Positions 41,415-50,188 of a stretch of DNA of 64,000 nt are shown here, in pieces. The notes below the pieces were generated by a model. It made no database searches, was not told where the DNA came from, and saw nothing but the letters and a program-made list of their open reading frames with translations. Location of the stretch: positions 62,001 to 126,000 of the forward strand of contig CAWDQN010000003.1 in the NCBI GenBank assembly GCA_963804495.1, given 5' to 3'. The stretch's first letter is position 1. Every line of letters starts with the position of its first letter. Source of the stretch: Rhodovastum sp963804495 (GTDB lineage Bacteria; Pseudomonadota; Alphaproteobacteria; Acetobacterales; Acetobacteraceae). The position numbers were made by a program, and so were the translations under genes.

Positions 41415-42099
41415 TGTCTCGGCCAGCTACCGCGGCCTGAAGGCGTTGCAGGGCGTCAGCCTGGAGGTGGCGAAAGGCGAGGTGGTGGCGGTGGTCGGCG
41501 CCAACGGGGCCGGCAAGTCCACCCTGCTGAAGGCTATCGCGGGGCAGGTGGCCACGACGGGCACGATCGAACTGAATGGAACGAACCTCGCGGGTGTGCC
41601 CCCGCATCTGATCACCCGCATGGGCATCGGCCTGGTGCCGGAAGGCCGCCGGCTGTTTGCGCGCCTGTCGGTACAGGACAATCTGCGGCTCGGCGCCTAT
41701 GCGAAGCGGGGCGAGAAGGACCGCTTCAAACCGCTGGAGCTGGTGTTTTCGTTATTCCCCCGTTTGCAGGAGCGGCTGCCGCAGCGGGCCGACACGCTGT
41801 CGGGCGGCGAGCAGCAAATGCTGGCGATCGGCCGCGCGCTGATGACGCAGCCGCGCCTGCTGATGCTGGACGAGCCGAGCCAGGGCATCATGCCCCGGCT
41901 GGTGGACGACATTCTGGCGGCGATTCTGCGCATCCGCGCGCTTGGGGTGACGGTGTTGCTGGTTGAGCAACGACTGGCCGAGGCGCTGGAAATCGCTGAC
42001 CGGGCCTATGTGTTGCAGACGGGGCGGGTGGTGATGGAAGGGCCGGCGCGCCAGATCGCCGCCGATGCGGATGTGCGGCGGGCTTATTTGGGGATGTGA
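41398..42099 (+). CDS. Branched-chain amino acid ABC transporter ATP-binding protein (LivF-like)
   Basis: A 233-residue ATPase with Walker A VGANGAGKST, signature LSGGEQQMLAIGRALM, Walker B LLMLDEPSQGIMP and switch LLVEQRLAEALE. It starts at the ATG within the end of the LivG-like gene (17-base overlap) after CGGAGAC. Last gene of the transporter operon; a two-hairpin repeat follows at its 3' end. Confidence 0.92.
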   Translation: MLRLHDVSASYRGLKALQGVSLEVAKGEVVAVVGANGAGKSTLLKAIAGQVATTGTIELNGTNLAGVPPHLITRMGIGLVPEGRRLFARLSVQDNLRLGAYAKRGEKDRFKPLELVFSLFPRLQERLPQRADTLSGGEQQMLAIGRALMTQPRLLMLDEPSQGIMPRLVDDILAAILRIRALGVTVLLVEQRLAEALEIADRAYVLQTGRVVMEGPARQIAADADVRRAYLGM

Positions 42100-42100
42100 T

Positions 42101-42159
42101 AAGGAAGTCCAGGGCTCTGCCCTGGACCCGCCAAGGGGCAGTGGCCCCTTGGAACCCAT
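42101..42159. repeat. Two-hairpin intergenic repeat, single arm
   Basis: One arm (AAGGAAGTCCAGGGCTCTGC then CCTGGACCCGCCAAGGGGCA and a stem closing on GGCCCCTTGG). It fills the gap between the convergent LivF-like gene and the dipeptidase gene, so it may act as a shared terminator. Confidence 0.85.
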
Positions 42160-42162
42160 GAG

Positions 42163-43548
42163 TTAGCGCCCCAGCGCCCCCAATAGCCGCGCATGGCTCC
42201 GCGCACCCTTATGAAAGCACCTCACTTCGAACTTCTCGTTCGGGCTGTGCACCTGATCGTCGGCCAGCCCGAACCCCATCAGCAGCGTGTCCAGGCCGAG
42301 TTCATGCTGCAGCGTCTCCACCACCGGGATCGAACCGCCGCAGCCGATCAGCGCGGCGGGCTTGCCGTACTCGGCCGCCAGCGCCTGGACAGCCGCCTGC
42401 ACGAAGCGGTTGTCGGTGGCGATCTCAATGCCGGCGCCGCTGCCGAACACCTGGAAGCTCAGTTTCGCATCGGGCGGCACAAGGCTGCGCAGGAATCGCT
42501 GAAACCCGGCCACGATCGCCTCCGGGTCCTGCCCCGGCACCAGGCGGAAGCTCACCTTGGCGCTGGCCTCGGCGGGGATGACGGTTTTGCTGCCCGGCCC
42601 CTGGTAGCCGCCCCATATCCCATTGATGTCGCAGGTCGGCCGCGCCCACAGCCGTTCCAGCGCCGTGCGACCGGCTTCGCCAGACGGCACGGTCAGGCCG
42701 ATATCGCCGAGGAAGCGGGCCTCGTCGAAGCCCAGCGCCGCCCATTGGGCCGCCCGCTCCGCCGGGATGTCGCGCACCCCGTCGTAGAAACCCGGCACCT
42801 GGACGCGCCCGCTCGCATCCTTCAACTGGCCCAGCGCGGTCACCAGCGCGTTGATCGGATTGAGCGCCGAGCCGCCATACATGCCGGAGTGCAGGTCGCG
42901 GTTGGCGGCCTTCAGGTCCACCTGCGTGTAGACGATGCCGCGCAGGCTGGCGGAGATCGCGGGGGTGTCGATGTCCCACATGCCGGTGTCGGAAATCACC
43001 GCGATGTCGGCGCGCAACTCGTCGCGGTTGGCGGCGACGAAGGGCTTGAAGTGGGTGCTGCTGATTTCCTCCTCGCCCTCGATCAGCACGGTCACCCGGC
43101 AAGGCAGGGTGCCGGTCTCGGCGTGCCAGGCGCGCAGGGCGGTCAGCCACATCGCCACCTGGCCCTTGTCGTCCACCGCGCCGCGCGCCACCACCCGCTT
43201 GCCGTTCGGTCCGTCCACCACGGCCGGCTCGAAGGGCGGGCTGGTCCATAACTCGAACGGCTCGGCGGGCTGCACGTCGTAATGGCCGTAATACAGCAAA
43301 TGCGGGGCGTTGCCGCCGGGGCCGGGGTGGTGGCCGACCACGCAGGGCAGGCCGTCGGTCTCGCGCACCGAGGCGACGAAACCGATGTCGGCCAGTTGCG
43401 CCACCGCGAACTCGGCGGCGCGCCGGCAGTCGGCGGCGTGCGCGGGCTGGGCGCTGACGCTGGGAATGCGCAGCCAGTCCAGCCAGCGCGCCTGCGCGTC
43501 GGCGAGGCCCGCGTCGATGCGGGCGAGAACATTGTCCGTCGTGGTCAT
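42163..43548 (-). CDS. M20 family dipeptidase/peptidase
   Basis: A 461-residue zinc metallopeptidase. Metal-ligand motifs: LLYYGHYDVQPAEPFELW, RGAVDDKGQVAMWL, IEGEEEISSTHF, DTGMW and the C-terminal FGLADDQVHSPNEKFEV. The dimerisation domain has RDLHSGMYGGSALNP. Members such as PepV and carnosinase-like enzymes hydrolyse dipeptides or beta-Ala-His type substrates. The chosen start at 43548 gives a TDNVLARIDAGLAD opening; longer in-frame upstream sequence has no homology. Divergent from a peptide-binding protein gene, which suggests peptide scavenging. Confidence 0.92.
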   Translation of the reverse strand: MTTTDNVLARIDAGLADAQARWLDWLRIPSVSAQPAHAADCRRAAEFAVAQLADIGFVASVRETDGLPCVVGHHPGPGGNAPHLLYYGHYDVQPAEPFELWTSPPFEPAVVDGPNGKRVVARGAVDDKGQVAMWLTALRAWHAETGTLPCRVTVLIEGEEEISSTHFKPFVAANRDELRADIAVISDTGMWDIDTPAISASLRGIVYTQVDLKAANRDLHSGMYGGSALNPINALVTALGQLKDASGRVQVPGFYDGVRDIPAERAAQWAALGFDEARFLGDIGLTVPSGEAGRTALERLWARPTCDINGIWGGYQGPGSKTVIPAEASAKVSFRLVPGQDPEAIVAGFQRFLRSLVPPDAKLSFQVFGSGAGIEIATDNRFVQAAVQALAAEYGKPAALIGCGGSIPVVETLQHELGLDTLLMGFGLADDQVHSPNEKFEVRCFHKGARSHARLLGALGR

Positions 43549-43672
43549 GCGGCTCGGCTCCGGTCGGTTCGTCGCGCATTGTTGGCGCCAGCCTGCCCAA
43601 GCGGGCCGCGCTCGGCAACTGCCGGCCGCCGGTGTAGGCTGGCCGGACCCGGCGCGGGAGACCACCGAACGG

Positions 43673-45253
43673 ATGCAACGCAGAACCTTCCTCGCCGCCA
43701 GCGGCGCCTCGGCTCTGGCCCGTCCGGCGCTCGCCCAGGGTTTCCGGGGGCGCAACCCCCGCGTGCTGCGCTTCGTGCCCGAGGGCAATCTGGCCAACCC
43801 GGACCCGATCTCAACGCCCGGCACGGTCGCCCGCAATCACGGATTCATGATCTGGGACACGCTCTATGGCCAGGATTCCAGCGGCCGCCTCAGCCCGCAG
43901 ATGGCGGCCGGCCACGAGGTGTCCGATGATGGAATGACCTGGCGGTTCACGCTGCGCGAGGACCTGATTTTTCATGATAGCACGCCGGTGCGCGGGCACG
44001 ATTGCGTGGCCTCCGTCCTGCGCTGGGCGAAGCGGCGTGGCCTGGGGCAGGCCATGCTGGCGCGGCTGGACGACATCCGGGCGCTGGATGACCGAAGCTT
44101 CGAAATCCGCCTGACGCAGCCATTTTCCCTGGTGCTGGAGGCACTGGGCACCGACACCTGTTTCATTATGCCGGAGCACATCAGCCGGACCGATCCGGCG
44201 AAACCGATCAAGGACTATACCGGCAGCGGGCCGTTCCGGTTCCTGCCGCACGAATGGGTGCCCGGGTCGCGGGCGGCTTACGAGCGCTGGAGGAAATATG
44301 TGCCGATCGCCGGCGCCCCCGACTTCACCAGCGGCGGCAAGCTGGCCAATTTCGACCGCGTGGAATGGATCGTCATGCCCGACCCCGCCAGCGCCGCCGC
44401 GGCGCTGGAACAGGGCGCGGTGGACTGGGTGCAGCTGCCGCTGGTCGACATGCTGCCGGTGCTGCGCGCCGCCGCGGGCGTTCAGGTGGCGGTGAACGAC
44501 AGCATCGGGGTCATGCCGGTGATGGGCTTCAACCACCTGTATCCGCCGTTCGACAATCCCAGGCTGCTGCGCGCCCTGCTGGCCGCGGTCGATCAGTCGG
44601 CCTTCGTGCAGGCGGCGGTGGGCAGCGAGGCCGGGCTGATCCATGTGCCGGCGGGCGTGTTCACCCCCGGCCAGCCGATGGCCAGCGACGCCGGCATGGA
44701 GGTGCTCACCGACCCGCGCGACCCGGCGCTGGCCCGCCGCCTGGTGGCCGAGAGCGGCTACAACGGCGAGAAAATTGTGCTGATGTCCCCCTCGGACTAT
44801 CCCGCCACCCAGGCCCTGTGCCAGGTGGCGCGCGACCTGTTCGAGCAGGCCGGGCTGAATGTCGAGTACGCCAGCATGGACTGGCGCACGCTGGAGCAGC
44901 GCCGAGCCAGCCGCGCGTCGCCGGACCAAGGCGGCTGGAGCAGTTTCTGCACCACGTTCGAGGGGCTGTCGCTGGCCAGCCCGGCCAGCCATCCGCCGCT
45001 GCGCGGCAACGGTTTTGACGGCTGGTACGGCTGGCCCACCAGTCCGCGCATCGAGGCGCTGCGCGATGCCTGGTTCGCAGCACCGGACCTCGCGGCACAG
45101 CGCGACATCTGCGCGCAGATCCAGCTGCTGGTGTGGGAGGAGGTGCCGTACATCCCGCTCGGCCAGTGGTTCAGCCCAACGGCGATGCGGGCCGATCTGC
45201 TCGATGTGGTGAAGGCGCCGTTCCCGATTTTCTGGGGGGCGCGAAAGGCGTGA
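43673..45253 (+). CDS. ABC transporter substrate-binding protein, peptide/nickel type (SBP family 5)
   Basis: A 526-residue periplasmic solute-binding protein. The N-terminus QRRTFLAASGASALARPALA is a twin-arginine-style signal. Typical family 5 segments are LSPQMAAGHEVSDDGMTWRFTLREDLIFHD (in parts), PVRGHDCVASVLRWAKR, DYTGSGPFRFLP, GMEVLTDPRDPALARRLVAE and EVPYIPLGQWFSPTAMR. No permease or ATPase follows, so transporter partners must be elsewhere. It lies divergent from the M20 dipeptidase, with a 124-base spacer. Confidence 0.9.
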   Translation: MQRRTFLAASGASALARPALAQGFRGRNPRVLRFVPEGNLANPDPISTPGTVARNHGFMIWDTLYGQDSSGRLSPQMAAGHEVSDDGMTWRFTLREDLIFHDSTPVRGHDCVASVLRWAKRRGLGQAMLARLDDIRALDDRSFEIRLTQPFSLVLEALGTDTCFIMPEHISRTDPAKPIKDYTGSGPFRFLPHEWVPGSRAAYERWRKYVPIAGAPDFTSGGKLANFDRVEWIVMPDPASAAAALEQGAVDWVQLPLVDMLPVLRAAAGVQVAVNDSIGVMPVMGFNHLYPPFDNPRLLRALLAAVDQSAFVQAAVGSEAGLIHVPAGVFTPGQPMASDAGMEVLTDPRDPALARRLVAESGYNGEKIVLMSPSDYPATQALCQVARDLFEQAGLNVEYASMDWRTLEQRRASRASPDQGGWSSFCTTFEGLSLASPASHPPLRGNGFDGWYGWPTSPRIEALRDAWFAAPDLAAQRDICAQIQLLVWEEVPYIPLGQWFSPTAMRADLLDVVKAPFPIFWGARKA

Positions 45254-45454
45254 GCTGTTGCCAGCCCGAGCCGGCGCGAAACGCGATCGGCAAAGGTTCC
45301 GCGCCGGCGAGAGTTCATTCACAAATCCCGCCGCATGGCGCACAAGCCAGCCCGGCGGGGCTGCCCGCGTTGACCGACCGCGCCGCCGCATTAGGGTGGC
45401 CGCCGCCGGGCCTGGCATCAAGGGCGCGCCTGGGATCAAGGGAGAGTCTCGACC

Positions 45455-47006
45455 GTGCGGAAGCCTGCTGACATGGTGCGTGTCGCCACCATCCCCATGC
45501 TGGCGCTGCTGTCCGCCTGCACGGTCGGGCCGGATTTCGAGCATCCCACGCCGTGGTGGAATCCCGCCTCCTGGCACGGCACCGGACAGCCGGAGGCGGT
45601 CAGCCAGCCGGTCGCCGAACCGGTCGATCCGCAATGGTGGACCCTGTTCAACGACAAGCAACTGACCGGGCTGGAGCAACGCCTGGCCGAGGCCAATCTC
45701 GATGTGCGGGTGGCCAGCATCCGGCTGGCGGAGGCACGCGCCAGCATGGGCGTGGCGGCGGCGGCGGCCATGCCGTCGCTGAACGGCAACACCAGCTACA
45801 CCTATCAGCAGCTCAGCAAAAAGGGCGCCTTGTCGCTGGTCAATACCGGCACCGCGGCCAGCCAGGCGAACGGCGCCGGGCAGTCCCAAAACGGCGCCGA
45901 AGTGCCCAACGTCGGCATTTTCCAACCCTTCAACCTGTACCAGTACCGGTTTCGACGCCTCGTGGGAGGTCGATCTCTGGGGCCGGGTGCGGCGCAGCGT
46001 CAAGTCGGCCGGCGCCAGCGTGGACGCCAGCGAGAACGCCCGCCGCGACACGCTGCTCACCGCGGCGGCGGAACTCGCGCGCGACTACATTCAGTTGCGC
46101 GGGGTGCAGCGCAATCTGGACATTACCGGCCAGAACCTCGACATCGCCCGACAAAGCCTGGAGCTGACCCGCCAGCGCGCCGAGGGCGGGCTGACCACCG
46201 ACCTCGACGTGGCCAACGCCGCCGCGCAGGTGGCCTCGGTCGCCGCCGAGCTGCCGACGTTGCAGGCGCAGCAGGCGCAGCTGATTAACGCGATCGGCCA
46301 GTTGCTCGGCGAGAAGCCGGCGGCGCTGACTGTCGAACTGGCCGATCCGAAGGCGATTCCGCCGGTGCCGCCGCGGGTGCCGGTGGGTCTGCCCTCGGAG
46401 CTGGCGCGCCGGCGGCCCGACATCCGCCAGGCGGAAGCGCGCCTGCACGCGGCCACCGCCGACGTGGGCGTGGCGGTGGCCAATTTCTATCCGAGCATTT
46501 CCCTCTCCGGCAGCGCCGCCATCCAGGCCATCCAGTTCAGCGACCTGGGTGACTGGGGCGCGGCCAAGACCTTCGCGCTCGGCCCGTCGATCACCCTGCC
46601 GATCTTCGAGGGCGGCAAGCTGAAGCGCACGCTGGAACTGCGGCAGGCGCAGCAGCAGGAGGCGGCGGTGAGCTACCAGCGCACCGTGCTCGCCGCCCTG
46701 CACGAGGTGGACAACGCGCTGACCGCCTACGACGCCGAGCAGCACCGGCGGGAGCAATTGGAACAGGCCGTTGCGCAGAACCGCCGGGCGCTGTCGCTGG
46801 CGCGTGACCGCTACCGGGAGGGCGTGATCGACTTCCTGCAGGTGCTGGACGTGCAGCGGAGCCTGCTGGCGGCCGAGCAGCAACTCACCGACAGCACCAC
46901 CACTGTCTCGACCGACCTGGTGCAGATCTACAAGGCGCTCGGCGGCGGCTGGGAGACGGATTTCCCGGATGCCCCGCCGGTGAGGGCGAACGCGGCGGGA
47001 CTGTAA
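45455..47006 (+). pseudogene. Outer-membrane efflux lipoprotein, NodT family, split by an apparent frameshift
   Basis: The first part encodes a lipoprotein signal (VATIPMLALLSACTVGPDFE) and an OEP repeat (WWTLFNDKQLTGLEQRLAEANLD). The second, in the next frame from about 45950, encodes FDASWEVDLWGRVRRSVKSA, LARDYIQLRGVQRNLDITGQ and ARRRPDIRQAEARLHAATAD, ending LQIYKALGGGWE-like. The join occurs at CAGTACCGGTTTCGAC: dropping one C gives QYGFDASWEVDLWGR, exactly as in intact NodT/TolC homologues. TolC-like trimers form exit ducts of tripartite efflux pumps. Either an error or a recent inactivation is present. No membrane-fusion or RND genes adjoin. Confidence 0.85.
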
Positions 47007-47069
47007 CGGGAACAGTCCCTGGCGCGCGCTCGGTTCGCTGCGGTGCACTTTTGCGGAACCCGCATGGCG

Positions 47070-48023
47070 TCAGGCGTCGGTTGCCACTTCCGAGCGGAAC
47101 CGCAGCAGCCATCGCGGCAGCCGTCCGTCGATGCAGGCCAGCCCGCAGCCAATCAGCGCAATGCCGGTGAAATGCTGTGGCAGCAGGATTTCGTGCAGCA
47201 CGAGCGCGCCGAGCAGAATGGCGCCGACAGGGACCAGGAACGTGACCAGCAACACATTGGTCGCCCCAGCCGTCGCCAGGATGCGAAAATACAGCACAAA
47301 GGCGAAGGCGGTCGAGAGCAGCCCCACGCCCAGGACCGCGCCCCAGGTGGCGGCGTGCGGCATCGCCAGCGCCAACGGCCTGTCCACCAGCAGCATGACT
47401 GGCAAGAGCAGCACGGTGGAAGCCGTCACCTGACCTGCCGCGGTGGCGAGCGGCGTGAGGCCCGATCGTCCGAACCGGCGCCCGAAGATGCCGGCGAAGG
47501 CATAGCTCATCGCGGCGGCAAGACAGGCAAGCTGCGCCAGCACACCGGTTCCCACGCCGGCCAGCGCGTCCGGACCGATCATCACGGCCGCGCCCGCGAA
47601 GCCTAGGATAACCCCTATGCCCTTGAGCGGTGTGAGCTTTTCGTCCCGCGTCAGCGCATGGGCGACGAGCACGGTAAACAAGGGCGTGGTCGCGTTCAGG
47701 ATTGAGGCCAAGCCGCTGGCTATCTGGTGCTGGCCCCAGGCGATCAGGACGAACGGCACCACGTTGTTGAGCACCGCCATGGCGAGGAACCCCGCCCAGG
47801 CGGTCCTGTCCTGCGGCATCCGTTGGCCAAGCAGGGACAGCAGCATGAGCAGGGTTGCCGCGGCCACGGCGACGCGAAGCCAGACCAAGGTGAAGGAGGG
47901 CAGCTCACGCACCGCCACGCCATTGAAGAAGAACGATCCGCTCCACACCACGGCGAGCGCGAGCAGCATGGCCCATTCCCGCCCGCCCATCACCGGCCCG
48001 GATGGGCCGCTGTTCGTCGCCAT
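47070..48023 (-). CDS. EamA/DMT-family transporter
   Basis: A 317-residue protein of ten predicted helices made from two EamA repeats. The first shows WAMLLALAVVWSGSFFFNGV and NNVVPFVLIAWGQHQIASGLASILNATTPLFT; the second SYAFAGIFGRRF and GAVLGVGLLSTAFAFVLYFR. Members export metabolites or amino acids. It lies convergent with the efflux gene and divergent from diaminopropionate ammonia-lyase. The cargo is unknown. Confidence 0.9.
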   Translation of the reverse strand: MATNSGPSGPVMGGREWAMLLALAVVWSGSFFFNGVAVRELPSFTLVWLRVAVAAATLLMLLSLLGQRMPQDRTAWAGFLAMAVLNNVVPFVLIAWGQHQIASGLASILNATTPLFTVLVAHALTRDEKLTPLKGIGVILGFAGAAVMIGPDALAGVGTGVLAQLACLAAAMSYAFAGIFGRRFGRSGLTPLATAAGQVTASTVLLLPVMLLVDRPLALAMPHAATWGAVLGVGLLSTAFAFVLYFRILATAGATNVLLVTFLVPVGAILLGALVLHEILLPQHFTGIALIGCGLACIDGRLPRWLLRFRSEVATDA

Positions 48024-48197
48024 GACCGTGACCTCCCGTATCTCCGCTCAGAGTGGCGCGGGGGCGGTGCGCGCACACTCCGGATCTTGTCCTGGCACGC
48101 CAGGATCATTCTGCGCGTAACCTCCGGCACCCGCGCGCGGCAAAATCGCCGAGCCCGACGACTTGCAGAGCGGGCGCCGGCGTCGCAGCCTGCGCGC

Positions 48198-49355
48198 ATG
48201 CTTGACCCTTACCCGTTCAGCCTGTTCCCCAATCCACGCGCCGGCGTGCCGGGCAGCGTGGTGCTGCCGGCGGCGGGATTCAGGCGCGCCCGCGACGAAA
48301 TCACCTCCTGGCCGGGTTACGAGCCGACGCCATTGCGCGACCTGCCCTGCATCGCGGCGGGGACGGGCGTCGGCGTGGTGCGGCTGAAGGACGAGGCGGA
48401 GCGGTTCGGCCTGGGCAGTTTCAAGGCGCTCGGCGGCGCCTATGCGGTGGCACAGGTGCTGATCGCCGAACTGGCCCGGCGCGGCGTGGCGCGGGCGGCG
48501 GCCCCCGCCGACCTCGCGTCCGGGCGCTATGCCGGGGTCACCGGGGCGGTCACGGTCACCTGCGCCACCGACGGCAATCACGGGCGCTCCGTCGCCTGGG
48601 GCGCGCAGCGGTTTGGTTGCCGGTGCGTGATATTTATTGCCCATACAGTCAGTCAGGGCCGGGCCGACGCGATCGCGCGGTACGGCGCCGAGCTGCGGCG
48701 CGTGCCGGGCACCTATGACGACGCCGTGCGCGAGGCGGCCAGGGTGGCGGCGGCGGAAGGGTGGTTCGTCGTCTCGGACAGCTCCTGGCCGGGCTATACC
48801 GCGGTGCCGGTGCTGGTGATGCAGGGCTATCGGCTGATGGCCGACGAGGCGATGGAGCAGTGGCAGGGTGCGCCGCCGACGCATGTGTTCGTGCAGGGCG
48901 GGGTGGGCGGCCTCGCGGCCGCGGTGTCGGTGCATCTGCGCGGCCGCGTCCTGCCGGTGCCGCGCCTTGTCGTGGTCGAGCCGGACCGGGCCGCCTGCCT
49001 GCTGGCCAGCGCCGAGCTGGGCACGGCGACCGGTATTCCCGGCGCTCTCGACACGGTCATGGCGGGGCTGGCCTGCGGCGAACCCAGCCTGCTCGCCTGG
49101 GCCGAGCTGGAGCGCGGCGCCGCCGCCTTCATGGCGGTGCCGGACGAGGCCGCCATTGCCTGCCTGAAGCTGCTGGCCCGCCAGGGCATCGTGGCCGGCG
49201 AGTTCGGCGTGGCGGGGCTGGCCGGTTTGCTGCTTGCCGCCGCCGACCCTGCGGCGCGCGAGACGCTGGGGCTGCGGGCGGACAGCCGGGTGCTGCTGTT
49301 CAACACCGAGGGCGCAACCGACCCGGAGACATACCGGCGGCTGGTGGAGGGATAG
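48198..49355 (+). CDS. Diaminopropionate ammonia-lyase-like PLP enzyme
   Basis: A 385-residue fold-type II PLP enzyme. The PLP lysine is in RFGLGSFKALGGAYAVAQVL, and the phosphate-binding and asparagine loop is TCATDGNHGRSVAWGAQRFG. Also present are FIAHTVSQGRADAIARYGAEL, DSSWPGYTAVPVLVMQGYRL and the glycine loop FVQGGVGGLAAAV. These match diaminopropionate ammonia-lyases (YgeX type), which break 2,3-diaminopropionate into pyruvate and ammonia. Followed by an SDR gene within 4 bases. Confidence 0.88.
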   Translation: MLDPYPFSLFPNPRAGVPGSVVLPAAGFRRARDEITSWPGYEPTPLRDLPCIAAGTGVGVVRLKDEAERFGLGSFKALGGAYAVAQVLIAELARRGVARAAAPADLASGRYAGVTGAVTVTCATDGNHGRSVAWGAQRFGCRCVIFIAHTVSQGRADAIARYGAELRRVPGTYDDAVREAARVAAAEGWFVVSDSSWPGYTAVPVLVMQGYRLMADEAMEQWQGAPPTHVFVQGGVGGLAAAVSVHLRGRVLPVPRLVVVEPDRAACLLASAELGTATGIPGALDTVMAGLACGEPSLLAWAELERGAAAFMAVPDEAAIACLKLLARQGIVAGEFGVAGLAGLLLAAADPAARETLGLRADSRVLLFNTEGATDPETYRRLVEG

Positions 49356-49359
49356 GACG

Positions 49360-50109
49360 ATGGAGAAACCGGTTCTCGTCATCACCGGCGGCAGCGCCGG
49401 GATAGGTGCCGCGACCGCCCGGCTGGGGGCCGCGCGCGGCTATGCGGTGGCGCTGTCGTATCGCGGCGGGCGGGCGGCGGCCGAGGCCCTGGTGGCGGAG
49501 ATCGTCGCCACCGGCGGGGCGGGGATGGCGATGCACGCCGATGCCGGCGACGAGGCCGCGACCTCGGATTTCTTCGCCGCGGTCGATCGCCAGCTTGGGC
49601 CGGTGACGGCGCTGGTGAACAATGCCGGCATCACCGGGCCGGTGGCGACGCTGGAACAAGTGGATGCGGCGGTGCTGGATCGGGTGTTGGCCACCAATGT
49701 CACCGGGTGTTTCCTGGCACTCAAGCAGGCGATCCGGCGGATGGCGACCGATCTGGGCGGTCCGGGCGGAGCGGTGGTGAATGTATCCTCGCGCGCGGCT
49801 GGCCTGGGCGGTCCGGGCGAATGGGTGCATTACGCCGCGTCCAAGGGGGCGGTCGACAGTTTCACCATCGGTGCGGCGAAGGAGCTTGCCCCGCGCGGCA
49901 TTCGCGTCAATGCGGTGAGTCCGGGCCTGATCGACACCGAGATCCATGCCAAGGCGGGGATGGCCGACCGGCTGGAGCGGATGGCCCCGGGCGTTCCGAT
50001 GCGGCGCGCCGGCACGGCGGAGGAAGTGGCAAGGGTCATCCTGTGGCTGCTCTCCGAGGAGGCGGCCTATGTCACCGGTGCACTGGTGCCGGTCAGCGGT
50101 GGACGATAG
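49360..50109 (+). CDS. SDR family oxidoreductase
   Basis: A 249-residue short-chain dehydrogenase/reductase. Cofactor motif VITGGSAGIGAATARLG, NNAGITGPVATLE, catalytic Ser in VNVSSRAAGLGG and YxxxK in YAASKGAVDSF, followed by IRVNAVSPGLIDTEIH. Likely NADP-dependent by the classic SDR pattern. It lies four bases after the ammonia-lyase stop and is probably cotranscribed. The substrate is unknown. Confidence 0.93.
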   Translation: MEKPVLVITGGSAGIGAATARLGAARGYAVALSYRGGRAAAEALVAEIVATGGAGMAMHADAGDEAATSDFFAAVDRQLGPVTALVNNAGITGPVATLEQVDAAVLDRVLATNVTGCFLALKQAIRRMATDLGGPGGAVVNVSSRAAGLGGPGEWVHYAASKGAVDSFTIGAAKELAPRGIRVNAVSPGLIDTEIHAKAGMADRLERMAPGVPMRRAGTAEEVARVILWLLSEEAAYVTGALVPVSGGR

Positions 50110-50158
50110 CGGGTCCAGCGCTGGTGCCCCTGGCGGGGTTCGGGGCAACGCCCCTGCA
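50109..50158. repeat. Partial copy of the dispersed repeat
   Basis: GCGGGTCCAGCGCTGGTGCC then CCTGGCGGGGTTCGGGGCAA and a GGGGCAACGCCCC hairpin. It matches the right end of the element at 32862-32920. It lies between the SDR gene and tilS and is open in the tilS frame. Confidence 0.65.
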
Positions 50159-50188
50159 CTCGTCGATGCAGCTGGGTTTGCGGCGCTC

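Noticed and set aside
45930..46000. Programmed +1 frameshifting in the NodT gene
   Set aside because: No slippery motif, rare codon or stop at the shift site, and similar shifts occur in unrelated genes of the window; sequence error or mutation is simpler.
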